Shown in pieces: positions 11,576-22,800 of a stretch of DNA of 64,000 nucleotides. The stretch covers positions 20,847,525 through 20,911,524 of the forward strand of contig NC_081153.1 in assembly GCF_958295425.1 (NCBI RefSeq). The letters run 5' to 3'. This DNA comes from Solea solea (lineage: Eukaryota > Chordata > Actinopteri > Pleuronectiformes > Soleidae). Position 1 is the stretch's first letter, and every line of letters starts with the position of its first letter. Below the pieces are notes generated by a model. That model saw only the letters and a program-made list of their open reading frames with translations. It searched no databases and was not told where the DNA came from. Both the position numbers and the translations under genes were made by a program.

Positions 11576-11669
11576 GTAAACAAACCGTTTCAGTTCGACA
11601 TCCTCTGCTTTTCTGTCCGTACTTTAGCTTACAGGGCGACATTTCATATCACCCCAACTCACTCTACTC

Positions 11670-12005
11670 GCTGCACTGCAGCACATGCACACTTCAGTCA
11701 GAGCCCTTAGATCGGCCATCCAGCCGCTGCTGGAAGTCCCTATGACCACACTGAAGACCAGAGGTGACCGAGCCTTTGCGGAGCACTTTGGCTTTGGAAT
11801 AGCTGGCCCTGGCACATCAGGTCTGGGTCTGGGCACCAGACTCTTGAGATGTTTAAAATGTCTTTAAAAATCGACTTTTTCTCTTTGGATTTCAATCAAG
11901 CTAGAGTCGACTGATCTAATGTTTTTGCTGTTTTATCGATGTGATTATGTACAGCAGCACTTTGCTGAACTTCAGTTGAGTTAAACATGTTTTATAAATA
12001 CATGC
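11670..12005 (+). pseudogene. LINE (L2-like) reverse transcriptase C-terminal remnant and 3' tail
   Basis: Translating plus-strand 11685 onward gives RSAIQPLLEVPMTTLKTRGD then RAFAEHFGFGI. This resembles the end of fish L2-type LINE polyproteins (pattern LL-VP---LKT-GDRAF). After a frameshift, around 11845-11895, comes FKMSLKIDFFSLDFN, matching the usual FKS-LKT-LF-LAF ending. The noncoding tail with 'cagcactttgctga' follows. The frame is broken, so this is a dead copy. Confidence 0.65.
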
Positions 12006-13480
12006 AAATATCGCACTCAAATATGGTGCAGATATGCAGAGCCGCATGGTCCATGCGTTCCTCTTCTGCTTCTGCAAACCAGCGCTTTCTAGGTGTGAAC
12101 ATTCACATATCTCAACTGACAGAATCACAGCATCATCCTACAGACGTACAACTCTCTCACAGCGTCTGATGCTGATAACCGCAAACATGCCACCTAATTT
12201 GTCACGCAAAGGCTTTGAATGTACTTTTTTTTTCTTAAGAAGAAGAAGAACTGTGGGTAACAGTGAGATCAGCGTTACTTCTTGGAGAAAAATAAAATGG
12301 CCTTAAATGTTTATGATGCAGATATGCAGAATCAGGACCAGCAGGTAATAAGCATTTTTACTACAACAATACAAAAGACAACAAACGTGAAACGTCAGAA
12401 GTGAAAGCCCCATACACTGGCTTTCACTGGCTTGAACCTCACCATAGTGTTTAGAGTGATGGTGTTGGCAGATAAGGATGTTGTTTGTTGAGGCTCATCC
12501 GTCTTCCTCCTTCATGGCCTCCATCTCTGAGAAGGTGTGAAAATGACAGAGGGTTATTTTAATCTGTCCCTGTCATTCTGTGAGAAACTTTGACTTCTAC
12601 TGTGCTGGTGACAAAAGTGTGAGCGCTCACTTTGAGTTCATCTTCATCTCAAGATAAACTGACACACAAACAGCAGAAAGACAAGTCAGATTTTTAACCC
12701 CTCAAAGTCAAAGTCAACGTTACTGTCGATTCAGTCGCAAATTACATTTCTCTCAGGACCCGAAAAAAAAACAGGTAAAAGGAAGAATAACATTATACTA
12801 TAAAAAATATGTATATATTGTGCACTAGTGATAAAGACATAAACACATGCTGTAAACCTGTATTGATTTCTCTGCAGTTATTGAATACATCGTAATTAAT
12901 GATAATTCATTATTTAAATTTCCCTCTTAACCCAGTTTTTTTTTCATGTATAACCTTTCATGTGTATAAGATAACTTGGTAATAGAAATTGGTCATAAAA
13001 TGTATATTTTTCTCATCTAGGTGTTTCCAAAGTACTGAATTGTTGACTGCACTTCGAGAACCCAGCGGCAGAGCTGCAACATGGAGCACTAATCTTAAAA
13101 CAGATGGAGAAAAAGAGGATTTAAATTGTTGTTTTTTTAACCTCCAGTCATTAAAGAAAAGAAAAAAACACATGCCAACACTTATAGAGTTTGGATTGAT
13201 AAAAAACATTAGGATTATCACTTTGTCTTCGTGTTTCAAATCACACCTGGATTATATATGTTTGCCCCCTCGACCTCTTAATCCCGTATAGGACCCCCCC
13301 CCCCATAAGCAAACATGATTGCTTCCTTAATCTTGGAAATGGTTCTTAGCTGTTGTTTAGTTTTGGTGACACATTATTCTTTAAAGCAAAGATGGATAAA
13401 TGACATTAAAATGTCCCACACAAATGTGATGTCATTAGTTTTTGAATCAAGCTTCTTTATTCACTATAACCACTTTTCCA
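12006..13480. other. Spacer, no gene recognised
   Basis: AT-rich sequence without a convincing ORF or familiar repeat. A poly-C run lies at about 13295-13304. Confidence 0.5.
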
Positions 13481-13612
13481 CCTATGGTTCCATCTCGCCT
13501 CGACTCGCCTCGGCACGGCACTGTTTAGGTTGGTTTTCCACTTCCAAAATAGTACCTATTCAATGTGGGCGGAGTCATCACAGTGCGGCTGCATGAAACT
13601 GCTGTGACTTTG

Positions 13613-13620
<8 letters not shown>
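13480..13620. repeat. Dispersed repeat with TCGCCTCGACTCGCC ends
   Basis: Starts 'cacttttccacctatggttc', continues 'catctcgcctcgactcgcct', then 'aaaatagtacctattcaatg'. I recognise this as one end of a MITE-like family of fish genomes. A matching opposite-end piece (about 37850-37975, 'tggaacctcgccagagcagc') is found elsewhere in the window. Confidence 0.5.

Positions 13621-13647
<27 letters not shown>
13618..13647. repeat. (CA)n microsatellite
   Basis: Uninterrupted AC run next to the MITE-like fragment. Confidence 0.95.
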
Positions 13648-13651
<4 letters not shown>

Positions 13652-13904
13652 AGTTACGAGTGACTTGTAAAGCAGTTGTTTTCAGTGTAACTGAATCATT
13701 AGAATCAGTTCATTTAAAACGATTTGTTCAGTACTTCCTCCATGACCGGAGCACAGACTCCGCCTGACACAGTCACTGGACTGAAGTACAGCGGCAGGGT
13801 TTGTGCTGTCGCTAAATACACCACACTCCTCTGTTGAATATTAAGATTTAAGACATTTTAACACAGTAACCAGACGCCATTTCAAGGAACATTTGCATAT
13901 TCCA

Positions 13905-14110
13905 GTTGCAGCTGATGATTATTTTCATTATTGGTTCATCTACTGATTATTTTTTATTGTTTGTAAAATGCAGAACATGTAGTGAAATGTCTATTGGTGT
14001 TTCCCAAACCCCAAAAATGTTCACTCACAATCAAATGAAGAAGCTGAAATTATAAAACTGGATTGTTTCATAAATATGCAGAAAATAAATAATATAACTA
14101 AATTGAATTA
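13905..14110. repeat. Dispersed AATCG-type repeat, copy 2 (inverted)
   Basis: Starts 'gttgcagctgatgattattt' and continues 'ttcatctactgattattttt', the reverse orientation of the family at 670-930, with an 'aagaagctgaaattataaaa' interior. Confidence 0.5.
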
Positions 14111-16440
14111 GTATTTGTTGTATTTGTAACAGTTAATTCTTCTTAAGATCTTCAGGCCCATTGAGAAAATAACCCTGACCAAACAATGATGATTATAGGA
14201 AAACAGTTGTTAGTAATGAAATGTAATCTTACATATTTAAGGTACAGATATCAGGGATAATCCTTAGAGATGTGATTGAAAATCAAGCTGGCCCAGCTGA
14301 GTAAACAACAAACGCCACAAAATACGACGTCTCACTATAGCGACTTCCTATAGGTCATCTACTTACTGGCAAAGTAGGGGTGGCTGTTGCCAGGGGTAAC
14401 AATGACAACCACATAAGTAACAGTGCATTATCGGGCAAATAATCCTCTTTCATGTGCTGCTCAGCTGTTTGCTGTTTACCACAGCATGGCTGGAAAAACA
14501 TCGAACCATCACAGTCATCTCAAAACTATGACAGAATAATAAATTCAAGATTGTGACCAGTCCTGAAGTTTGAATGGGGTGTGCCGGTGTATTCAGTCAG
14601 TGACTGTGGCCGAGCACCTTTGAACATAGTGAGCTGTCACATGTTTTCCATGACTGGATTGTTTCCATTATCCAGTGAAAGGAAAAACACTGATTCTATC
14701 TGATAACACAAACACACTGGCATCTTATTATTCCTGTACAACCCGCTTAACTGATCACTCTCTGAAGCTTCTTGTTTTCTCATGGTGGATGATAATTTTA
14801 GACATTTGTCATCATTTCCAGGACGCAGTGTGGCATAAGATTGCATTAACCAGCCTGGAAATACATGTGATTGTGATGCTCTCACAAGATGTGATGCCGA
14901 TAATGATGATGATGATGATGATGATACTTATGATGACACTACTGCTTTGACTCTGTGGGCTAATTTCAACCACGACAGTAACAATGACAGTATGGACATT
15001 CAGATCACAGTCCCGAGGTAAAAGCATGTTCTTCTCTGGATTAACTACATCTCATCTTCAACCTGTTGAGTATGTTATGAGCAAATCTGTACAAAACAAA
15101 TGAATTCACTCAGATGTGCTTTGTTTTTAAAGTGCTAACAACAGTTAGCTACCGTTAGCTCTGACCTCCGTCTAGCGTAGTAATGTTGCAACAGAATCGA
15201 GAAAGACCAAATGCACACTGGGTGCGGACAAATAATGCGTAATATGTGTGAGTGTGTCACTTGATTTGACCTGTTTGTCGGTTGACTGCTGACTGTTAGC
15301 TAGCTCCAGGCGAGTAAATGATCCAGCCACCACAAACATGCCAGTGACACAACTTGAAAAATTGGTTTGGGGATATTTAATCGTTGCCCAACCCAAGTTT
15401 ACTATAATCAGTGTACTTTCCATTTATTTATATATCTTTATATTTGCTCAAAAAAAGAACAACTCACTGTTAGCAGTAGAGTTAAAATACAAAAAAAAAC
15501 AGACTTCACAAAAATCAAAGATAATGGCGGCACAAGCTCTCTGAGTCAGGTAGGTCAGTCAGTGTGACATCATTAGTGCCGTTTATCACATTATTACCAG
15601 GCCAAACTTAATTTATTGATTGATCTTACTGACATAGATACCTTTAAATATTATACCTGCCAAAGATTAGTTAGCATTGCCATTGTGTGTATCTTAGTAT
15701 CAGCACAATTATGAACAGCCTCAAAGAGCAGGTAGCATGACTCTGCTTCTCGCTAGCTGTATTTGACATTAGTGATTAGTCAGGGTTTTTTTTTTTTTTC
15801 ATCAGGTGACCAAAAATAAAAGTAAACAACACCACCAGCCAGTAGCAAAGTCCCCTGCATGACGTCTGCACATGACTTGTAGAGAAGCAGATACATAGTC
15901 AGCTTCTCCTGTTTTTTCCAGTTGTACTTTAAGTGTATATGTCAAGTCAGTCGACAGCAAAAGTCCCTTTAAATGTCTCAGGATTCTGATCCAGGTGACA
16001 AATGGGAAACTCTCGTAGATCATTTCTTCCATTGCTGGAGGCACCAAGCTAACCTTTCACCCAACCACACCTTCCACAAACGAAACTCAGGTGATATTGA
16101 TTTATGTTCTCACTTCCTAAATAACTATGTTCTAAAGTAATGCACATATTACTTAGGTGGTGTATAACATGAAAATCAGAAATACTTCTACAGTAAGTGA
16201 AAGGTTGTTGTTTTTTCCAAGGGGGACTTTAGCACTTCCAAGACACACAGTCATTTTGTGCTGGTGTGAGTGTGTGTCACAGAACAACAACATGTGAGCT
16301 GCTACCACATCTGACTGGTTCATGAACATGTGATGGGAAGTTGGTGGAGTTGGTGGTTGTTGATGGGTAAACAATGGGATTATCCGATTGTCTTCTAATT
16401 GCCCTATTTGTTTTCTTGTAAGGATACCATTTCTGTACTA
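14111..16440. other. Spacer, no gene recognised
   Basis: Contains (ATG)n at 14902-14925 and a T-run at 15786-15799. Several ORFs of 60-90 codons exist on both strands, but none shows family resemblance, and adjacent frames are equally open. Confidence 0.5.
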
Positions 16441-16463
16441 ATCCTAATTTGGCATGAGCACTA

Positions 16464-16705
16464 TACTCACTCACTCACTCACTCACTCATCTTCTAAGGC
16501 TTTACCCTCCACATGAGGATAAAGCCAGTCCATCACACAGCCACATACAATAGAGACAAACAAGCATTCACTCTCACACCTATGGTCAAATCAGAGTGTC
16601 CAATTAACTTAATCCCCAAATATGCATGTTTTTGGACTGTGGGATGAAACCAGAGAACCTGGAGAAAAACTTGCAAACTCCATGCAGAAAGATAAGCACC
16701 ATCTG
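16464..16705 (-). mobile_element. LINE/SINE 3' tail, RTE/Rex3-type (inverted)
   Basis: (CTCA)n is followed by 'cacatgaggataaagccagt', then 'tccccaaatatgcatgtttt' and 'aaacttgcaaactccatgca'. Read on the minus strand it is the common fish text 'tgcatggagtttgcaagttt...'. The same family appears on the plus strand at 50930-51190 and, degraded, at 22935-23045. Family assignment is from memory. Confidence 0.55.
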
Positions 16706-17354
16706 TTTTTAAATAAAGTATATTACAATGTATACAATCACAGAAACAGATTTTTTAAAAAATAGCATTTTAGCATTTATCTATATGGATAAAATGCCTA
16801 TACGCTTATGTGTATGCAATCACTTCAATTACCAGTGTGGTCTGTTTATTACAATAAAAAAAGCAAAATTATAAGTGAAGTGGACGTTTTTATAATGTTA
16901 GAGCCGTTATATAATGGTAGAACCATGCAGAACTCGACTGTTGCATGGCAACAGGTGTTCATACACACGACTATTACAAAATACTCAGGTTTAATCATGT
17001 TTCAGGTCAGGTCTTTGCCTGATTTGTTTCTATCTCAGACAGCTTCAGTATAGCTGACCTCAGGTCTACTCTACTTATCCTTTTCATCTTGTCCGATGAC
17101 TTCCCTCCCTCCTTCTCGGTGTTAAGGCCCAGTTCCCCCTTCCCTGGGGTGGGTTTTACATCTAGTATGTCTGGACCATGCCGGATGTGATGTGTGTTGG
17201 CTAGTGACACAAGTCACGTCGCCTGCTTTCCTGGAGCGCTGGGTCTTTAGCCTCTGAGCCCTGAGCCTGAGTCCAGACTGTCTGCAAATTAGAGAAATTA
17301 GCCCAGCCAGGCGCAGGTCAGTGAAATAACCCAAATCCCAATTTCCCCTCCCTG

Positions 17355-17382
17355 TACACACACACACACACACACACACACC
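17355..17382. repeat. (CA)n microsatellite
   Basis: Uninterrupted run within otherwise unremarkable spacer (16700-18480). Confidence 0.95.
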
Positions 17383-18063
17383 CTCTACTACCCCCTTTTA
17401 ACCCCACTGGAAGATCCACTCCTGGAAAAGCATCCGTGCCATATGGCAACAAAGTTATCATATATAGAAACAAATAATAATAGCAAAAAAAAAAACAAAA
17501 AAAAACCCAATCAAATCAAATGCTATTTAAATATACTCTCATATATACTTATTTTCTGTGGCTTCTGTTGAATAAATATAATAGACATAATTTCCAATAA
17601 TTAAACTGATTGCATCTGAAATGGAATCATTTGGAATTTGGAATAATTAAGGAACTGAGTTATATGCCTTTGTAATTTTGACATTTTCAACATTTGGTCT
17701 GCCGGTTATGCAACATTCAGTTGTAGATTACAGGAATAAAAAAACAATTATATCTGACAGTTATGTGTCACAATAACATGACAAATATGTGGTTGAGAAA
17801 TGTGAGACATTACATGTAAAAAACGCATTTTCCCTCGAAAATCAACGTTAATTTCCACATTTCATAAAGGTGCATTTGTTCTTAAGCCATTTAACACATG
17901 AAAATGTCGAATTGTACACTTGCCTGTATCATATCTTTACATTTAGGAACGTCACCGTCACTTTTTTACCTTCACATGCTATTTTTATCTCTACTCTTCT
18001 GCTTATATTTATGCAGACCACCAGGTGAGGTGACCCAGCACGTCACATTGCTGCACTCTCTCT

Positions 18064-18089
18064 CTGTGTGTGTGTGTGTGTGTGTGTGT
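18064..18089. repeat. (TG)n microsatellite
   Basis: Uninterrupted run about 0.6 kb upstream of the inferred prdm1 first exon. Confidence 0.95.
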
Positions 18090-18599
18090 CTGAAAGTAAA
18101 GGGGACAGTCACCAGACAGGTGTCTAAATCTCTTTCCCGTGTGCTGGGATGACCTGCTCTACATCTGTACAACGTGTACCTGTGAATGAGCACGAGTCGG
18201 AATAAAATGTGAGGATCAGATATGAATGGGAAACATTTTCCAGATTTTATTAAAATAAAAAAAGGTTTAAAAAAATTGCACTGACGCCCTGGATTTATTT
18301 ACTGGTCTGTTTCTTAAGGGTCTTTAGTGAAAGACATACCACAGTGAGATGTAGGTCAAGGAGATACATTGGCAGCAGATTGCTCATTAAGTGCCAAACC
18401 AAGCAAAAGTCTCCGAGTGTGTTTTTCAGTGGCAACAGGCCAGCCATCTGCTCTCCCTTTATTCATTCATTAACCCTTTAGTCATTCTTTGTGTGCGCAC
18501 GGGACGAGTGTATGTATTTGTGTAAGCGCTCATCACAACAGCGGCAGCACTTGCCCGGCCAAGTGTATACGTCACTTGTGTTGTTGTCCGAAGCCAACA

Positions 18600-18700
18600 G
18601 TTGTGTGTCAGATGGCTCGGTCACATGACCACGGCCGGCTCGTGATTGGCCGTGGTGCTGAGCTAAAAAAGCTTGGCGCAGCCCAAGCTCATGAGTTTCT
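18600..18700 (+). promoter_or_regulatory. Probable prdm1 promoter region
   Basis: Lies just upstream of the inferred noncoding first exon. It has an inverted CCAAT box (ATTGG at 18645-18649), a GGCCACGG-type GC-rich stretch on both strands and an A/T-rich CTAAAAAAG at about 18664-18672 that could act as a weak TATA element. No mapped start site; inferred from motifs and position. Confidence 0.35.
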
Positions 18701-18859
18701 GGTGACAACAGAGTTGCTACAGCGAGCGCGGATATCCCAAAGGATCTAACTGATGGGAATCAAACTCTGAAGACAAAAGAGAGCGGATCGAGGAGAAAAC
18801 AATTAAGGGATGACATAGCCAAAGAAATGAGGATCCTCCAGCCAAAGACACATGTAAAA
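18700..18859 (+). other. prdm1: Inferred 5' noncoding exon of prdm1
   Basis: Ends at an AAA|GTAAGT donor (18859/18860) that can join the acceptor at 19251/19252. It carries three upstream ATGs: 18753 (5 sense codons then TGA), 18810 (ATG ACA TAG) and 18827. The last is open to the splice and, when joined to 19252, stops at TAA 19276-19278 after 19 codons. The left end is unknown. Exon status is inferred from the donor and spacing. Confidence 0.45.
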
Positions 18860-19316
18860 GTAAGTCGTTCTACTTTATTTCATTTTCAGAAAAGGGCTGG
18901 CTGACCTATTGACCCTTTATGAAATAGCTGGCTAAACTGAATGGCCATTCATGAATGAACTTTGGTTCTTCATGAATGGAAGTGGCTGCTTGAATCATTA
19001 ATGACCGACAACAGGTGTAAAGAATGGAAGTGAATCTTGGAAGTAGTCTGAGGATTGTTTTAATTATAATTAATTAATTAAATAGTTATATATATTGTAT
19101 TACAGTCATAGTGTTTAAAGACACAGGCACAAAAAAGATGCTCTCATATTTCACTGTATATTTTCTGTCTCAGTTCTTCAACAGGAAGAATGCAATGCAA
19201 CAGTTTTTTGGGGAAGAACTAAAACACTTTTTTCTCTCCTCCTTCACCCAGATCTTGAGCGTCAACCACCACAACTAAGACAAGGGACTTATCCCAACCT
19301 TAACCAAAGTACTTTT

Positions 19317-19559
19317 ATGCCAAAGCAACTCAAACCAAACCAAACACGTAGGAAGACATCGCCTGAAAGTATACGGCATAACGTCAACATGAAGCTGGAT
19401 AAAGCACCAGGAGACATGAGCGGGTGGAGGGAGGTGGACTTCGCCCTCAACTGCACCTACATTGTGCCAGACCAGGTGTCGGACCCCAGTTTCAGTTTGC
19501 CCAAAGCCATGACCTCCATTCCACGCAACCTCACATTCGACTACGGCACAGACAATGAG
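19317..19559 (+). CDS. prdm1: prdm1 coding exon 1
   Basis: Acceptor AG at 19250-19251; first in-frame ATG at 19317, 81 codons, donor GTCAGT at 19560. It codes [30 protein letters not shown] and [14 protein letters not shown], aligning with human MKMDMEDADMTLWTEAEF, then KCTYIV and LPRNLLFKY. The internal Met at 19389 lines up with human TMKMD, so it could be the real start. Confidence 0.88.
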
Positions 19560-19770
19560 GTCAGTTATTGATTTACTTGAAATTGCACATCAACAGAGTT
19601 ACTGGAGTAAGTTTTTCTGTCATGAAGACAGCAGCACGATTGTGAGATTAATACATTATACTAGAAGAATAACAATTATGTGTTACGTAACATTCTGTTG
19701 GGGGCCATCTGCATCGGTTTACGAGGAACAAAAGATCTGCTGACTAATGAGTTCTTCACAAATACAGTAT

Positions 19771-19807
<37 letters not shown>

Positions 19808-22800
19808 ATGAGGCCACTGGCAGCTTGAGGTCAGGGGGCCATTTTGTTTGTTCCATACTTGAATATCCATGATTTTATTCCATATACACACATGCCCAAA
19901 AACTCTTAGTCACGATGTAAACACATACCCACGCAATCATCGAGAGCTTGCCGTCTTCCAGGTGATCTAATCACATCGAGACTTCCCTCAGGTCTATTTA
20001 CTCTTTCTCTTTACAACCATGCCTCACTGTTCCCTTTAACTCCTACACCCTTTTCCACTCAGGTGAATCAGAGCGTTACGTCATAATCCCGTATCAGTCA
20101 GTCAGCTGTCAGCAATCGCACTGCAATAAAAACATCAGACATGTGCCTGGACATGTTAGCCACTGCAGAGGAAAAAGGAAGACTTTCAAAGGGAAATTAA
20201 AAGCACCATAGCTAGAGTAAATATTTTGAGAAAATCATAATTTCTATCTTGTCCCGGCGACACTTTCTGCCGCTCTTCCTCTCTAACTCTTACACTCTTA
20301 TCTCCCTGCCCCCAAATACTGCTGCAAGATAAGAAAAGCCTGCTAATAATGGTCACATCCAGGGCTTAATTCCAATCCTGAGCCCTTGTTTATCGTTGTG
20401 AGTGTCTGTACTGTATGTGATCATAAAGATAGAAAAAAAAAGGAAACAAGAAAACAAAAAGCACATGCTCATACAGCTGCCGGTAAACACTCCTTTGTCC
20501 ACTCAGTGGTTTCCTGAAGATGGCATCACATGAATCCTTGTTCGCTGTCGCCAGAGCTGGGAAATTCATTTCCCTTAAAGCTTGTGAAACACAGCTGCTC
20601 CTGACTTGTGGGATATGTGGGCATGTTGTCGCCCTAACATCACACGTTAGCACAGTATGGCTCAGAGGGAAGGGAATTTTCACACAAGGTGAGTTTATAG
20701 ATGAGTAAAAAGTCCAGATACAGTCACACACGTGTCTATACATGGGTACAATTTGCCACAATAAAACAGGTGACTGGTTTTTATGTTTTAAAAACCAGTC
20801 ACCTGTTTTATAGTTGTGGCTGATTTTTGTTTTATCAAGAAGATCCAGTAACTTAACATCCTTACATGTAACAAATGTAACAACAATTATGGTAAAACTA
20901 CATAGCTGAAAACTGTCATTGTGATTCCAAAATTGAACTTGTTTTTTTTTGTATTTGTTGACTTTTTTTGTTCTTTTGATTAAATCTAGAACTTGTTGAT
21001 GGTTCGATATGTTGGAGATTTTAATCTTAAGGGTCTTCCTGGTTAAATAAAGGTTAACAAAAGAAAGAAATAAGAAAGACACACTTGGTCTATTTGGAGG
21101 ATGTGAGGCACGTGGCAGATGGGGCGTTAGCAACGGGTTTCAGTGGAAGGCATGGATGGGGAGGGAGGGTGAAGCTGGTGAGAAGTGTGTGTTGGGGGGA
21201 GTTATGTGTGTGTGGGGGGGGGATTTAGGTTAAAACCAGATGATTAACTTTCCTCAAGGACAGGCAGCCAGCCAGGCATCAGGCTTCACTGTGGTGGGCA
21301 CACAAGCTATAAGAACGGGGATATAAGAAAAGATGAGGAACTGGGGAGTGGGAGGGATGGAGCGTGATGGCGTGGGTGCACTTAACAACACAAACCCTTC
21401 TTTCTTACTTTCCTCAACACCCTCCCCCTCCCTCTGTTCCCCCTTCCTTCCAACCAACCTGGCTGGAGTGAGCGGTTAAGTAGCAGCAGCAGCAGTGGCC
21501 ACAGCGATTCGTTAGTCACGCAACGCCAGCCACGCACAATGTCCCTGTCACACTGGCTCATCGCGCCCAGGAATCACCTCGACGGCTGCTCGACACACAC
21601 CAAACACACGCCCTTTGCCGCTCACTGACCTGTTGTTCTTCTAATGAACTGATTAGCATTTACATATGAGCCAAGCCCAAAACCCCACATTGAGTTCTTC
21701 AGCTTCTTTGTTTTTGTATTTTACGCACTGGTCTACACACACAGGTCAGTTTGAAATTGAATTCTTCAATTGCAGGAAGAGAGAGTGTGTGTTTATGTTT
21801 TGGGGGTGGACGGAGTGTGAGGGGGGGGGGGGGGGGGGGGATTGACAGATTGAACAGAAAGCTCCTCAAGAAAGCTCAAGATGCTGCTGCCTGATGGCGT
21901 GTGTGAGTGTGTGTGTATTGAGGGAGGCCCAACCCCAAGCAAAGTGTGAATCATAAAAGCTGCTCTGCGTAATAAAGACGCCATTAACATAACCAGTAGG
22001 TCATCGTGATTGATTCATTGTTTTTTTTTAAGTATGCAGGTCTCTTATGAATTTCACTAAAAGAGTAGACATTACTACTCTTAACTGCACTACATGGTCA
22101 CATGTCACAGTCACACGTGGTCCTAAAAAAATTCCCTTTAACCAATTAAAAAAAAATATGTTTGGGCAAGCCTTTACACAAAGTACTGCAGGGATATTGT
22201 GACTCATTGCGAGATCTATATGGAAGTTTTGAACACATTCAGAATAATACTACTTCAAAACACTAAAAGAACCAAAGAGTCAACATTTCTGAAGACCCAA
22301 TCCACTTCAATCCAACTTGTAAAGATTCAAGATTCAAGATTCTTGATTGTCATTCCAACACACATTAGAACATGAGGTCCAAACGAAATTCCAGTCTCTC
22401 CAGAACCCGGTCAGCCCAAACAATAAAAAAGAACAGTTTAAAATATAAAATATAAAATATAAAATTAATATGTGTGATTATAAGAATTAAAAGAATAGAA
22501 TAATAAAATTAAGATTTAAATTACTGTACTGAGGTAGTGTATATAAAATAGATTATAGAAGCACTTTGTTCTTTCTTTTAAGAGGCACATAACTCTAACA
22601 ACCGTCTGCACAACAGTGGAATAAAATGCCGTGCCTCCTAAATAGAGAGCCAAGCAGGAGCAGATAGCGAGAAAAAAGAAGAGGGCCTAAAACTGAGCCC
22701 TGTGGGACCCCAAGTTTGATCTGCCAAGTAGGACCTGAGCCACTTCAGTGCTTCAGCCCTGATGCCCACCCACTGCTCTAAATGAGAGCTCAAGATCTCA

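Noticed and set aside
15802..16047. 81-codon minus-strand ORF in the spacer
   Set aside because: No recognisable domain, no splice or promoter context, similar open lengths in other frames.
20390..21133. 247-codon minus-strand ORF inside the prdm1 intron
   Set aside because: Longest unexplained ORF of the introns, but its sequence is low in complexity, crosses the perfect hairpin and a LINE tail, and resembles no family I know. Best taken as chance in AT-rich sequence.
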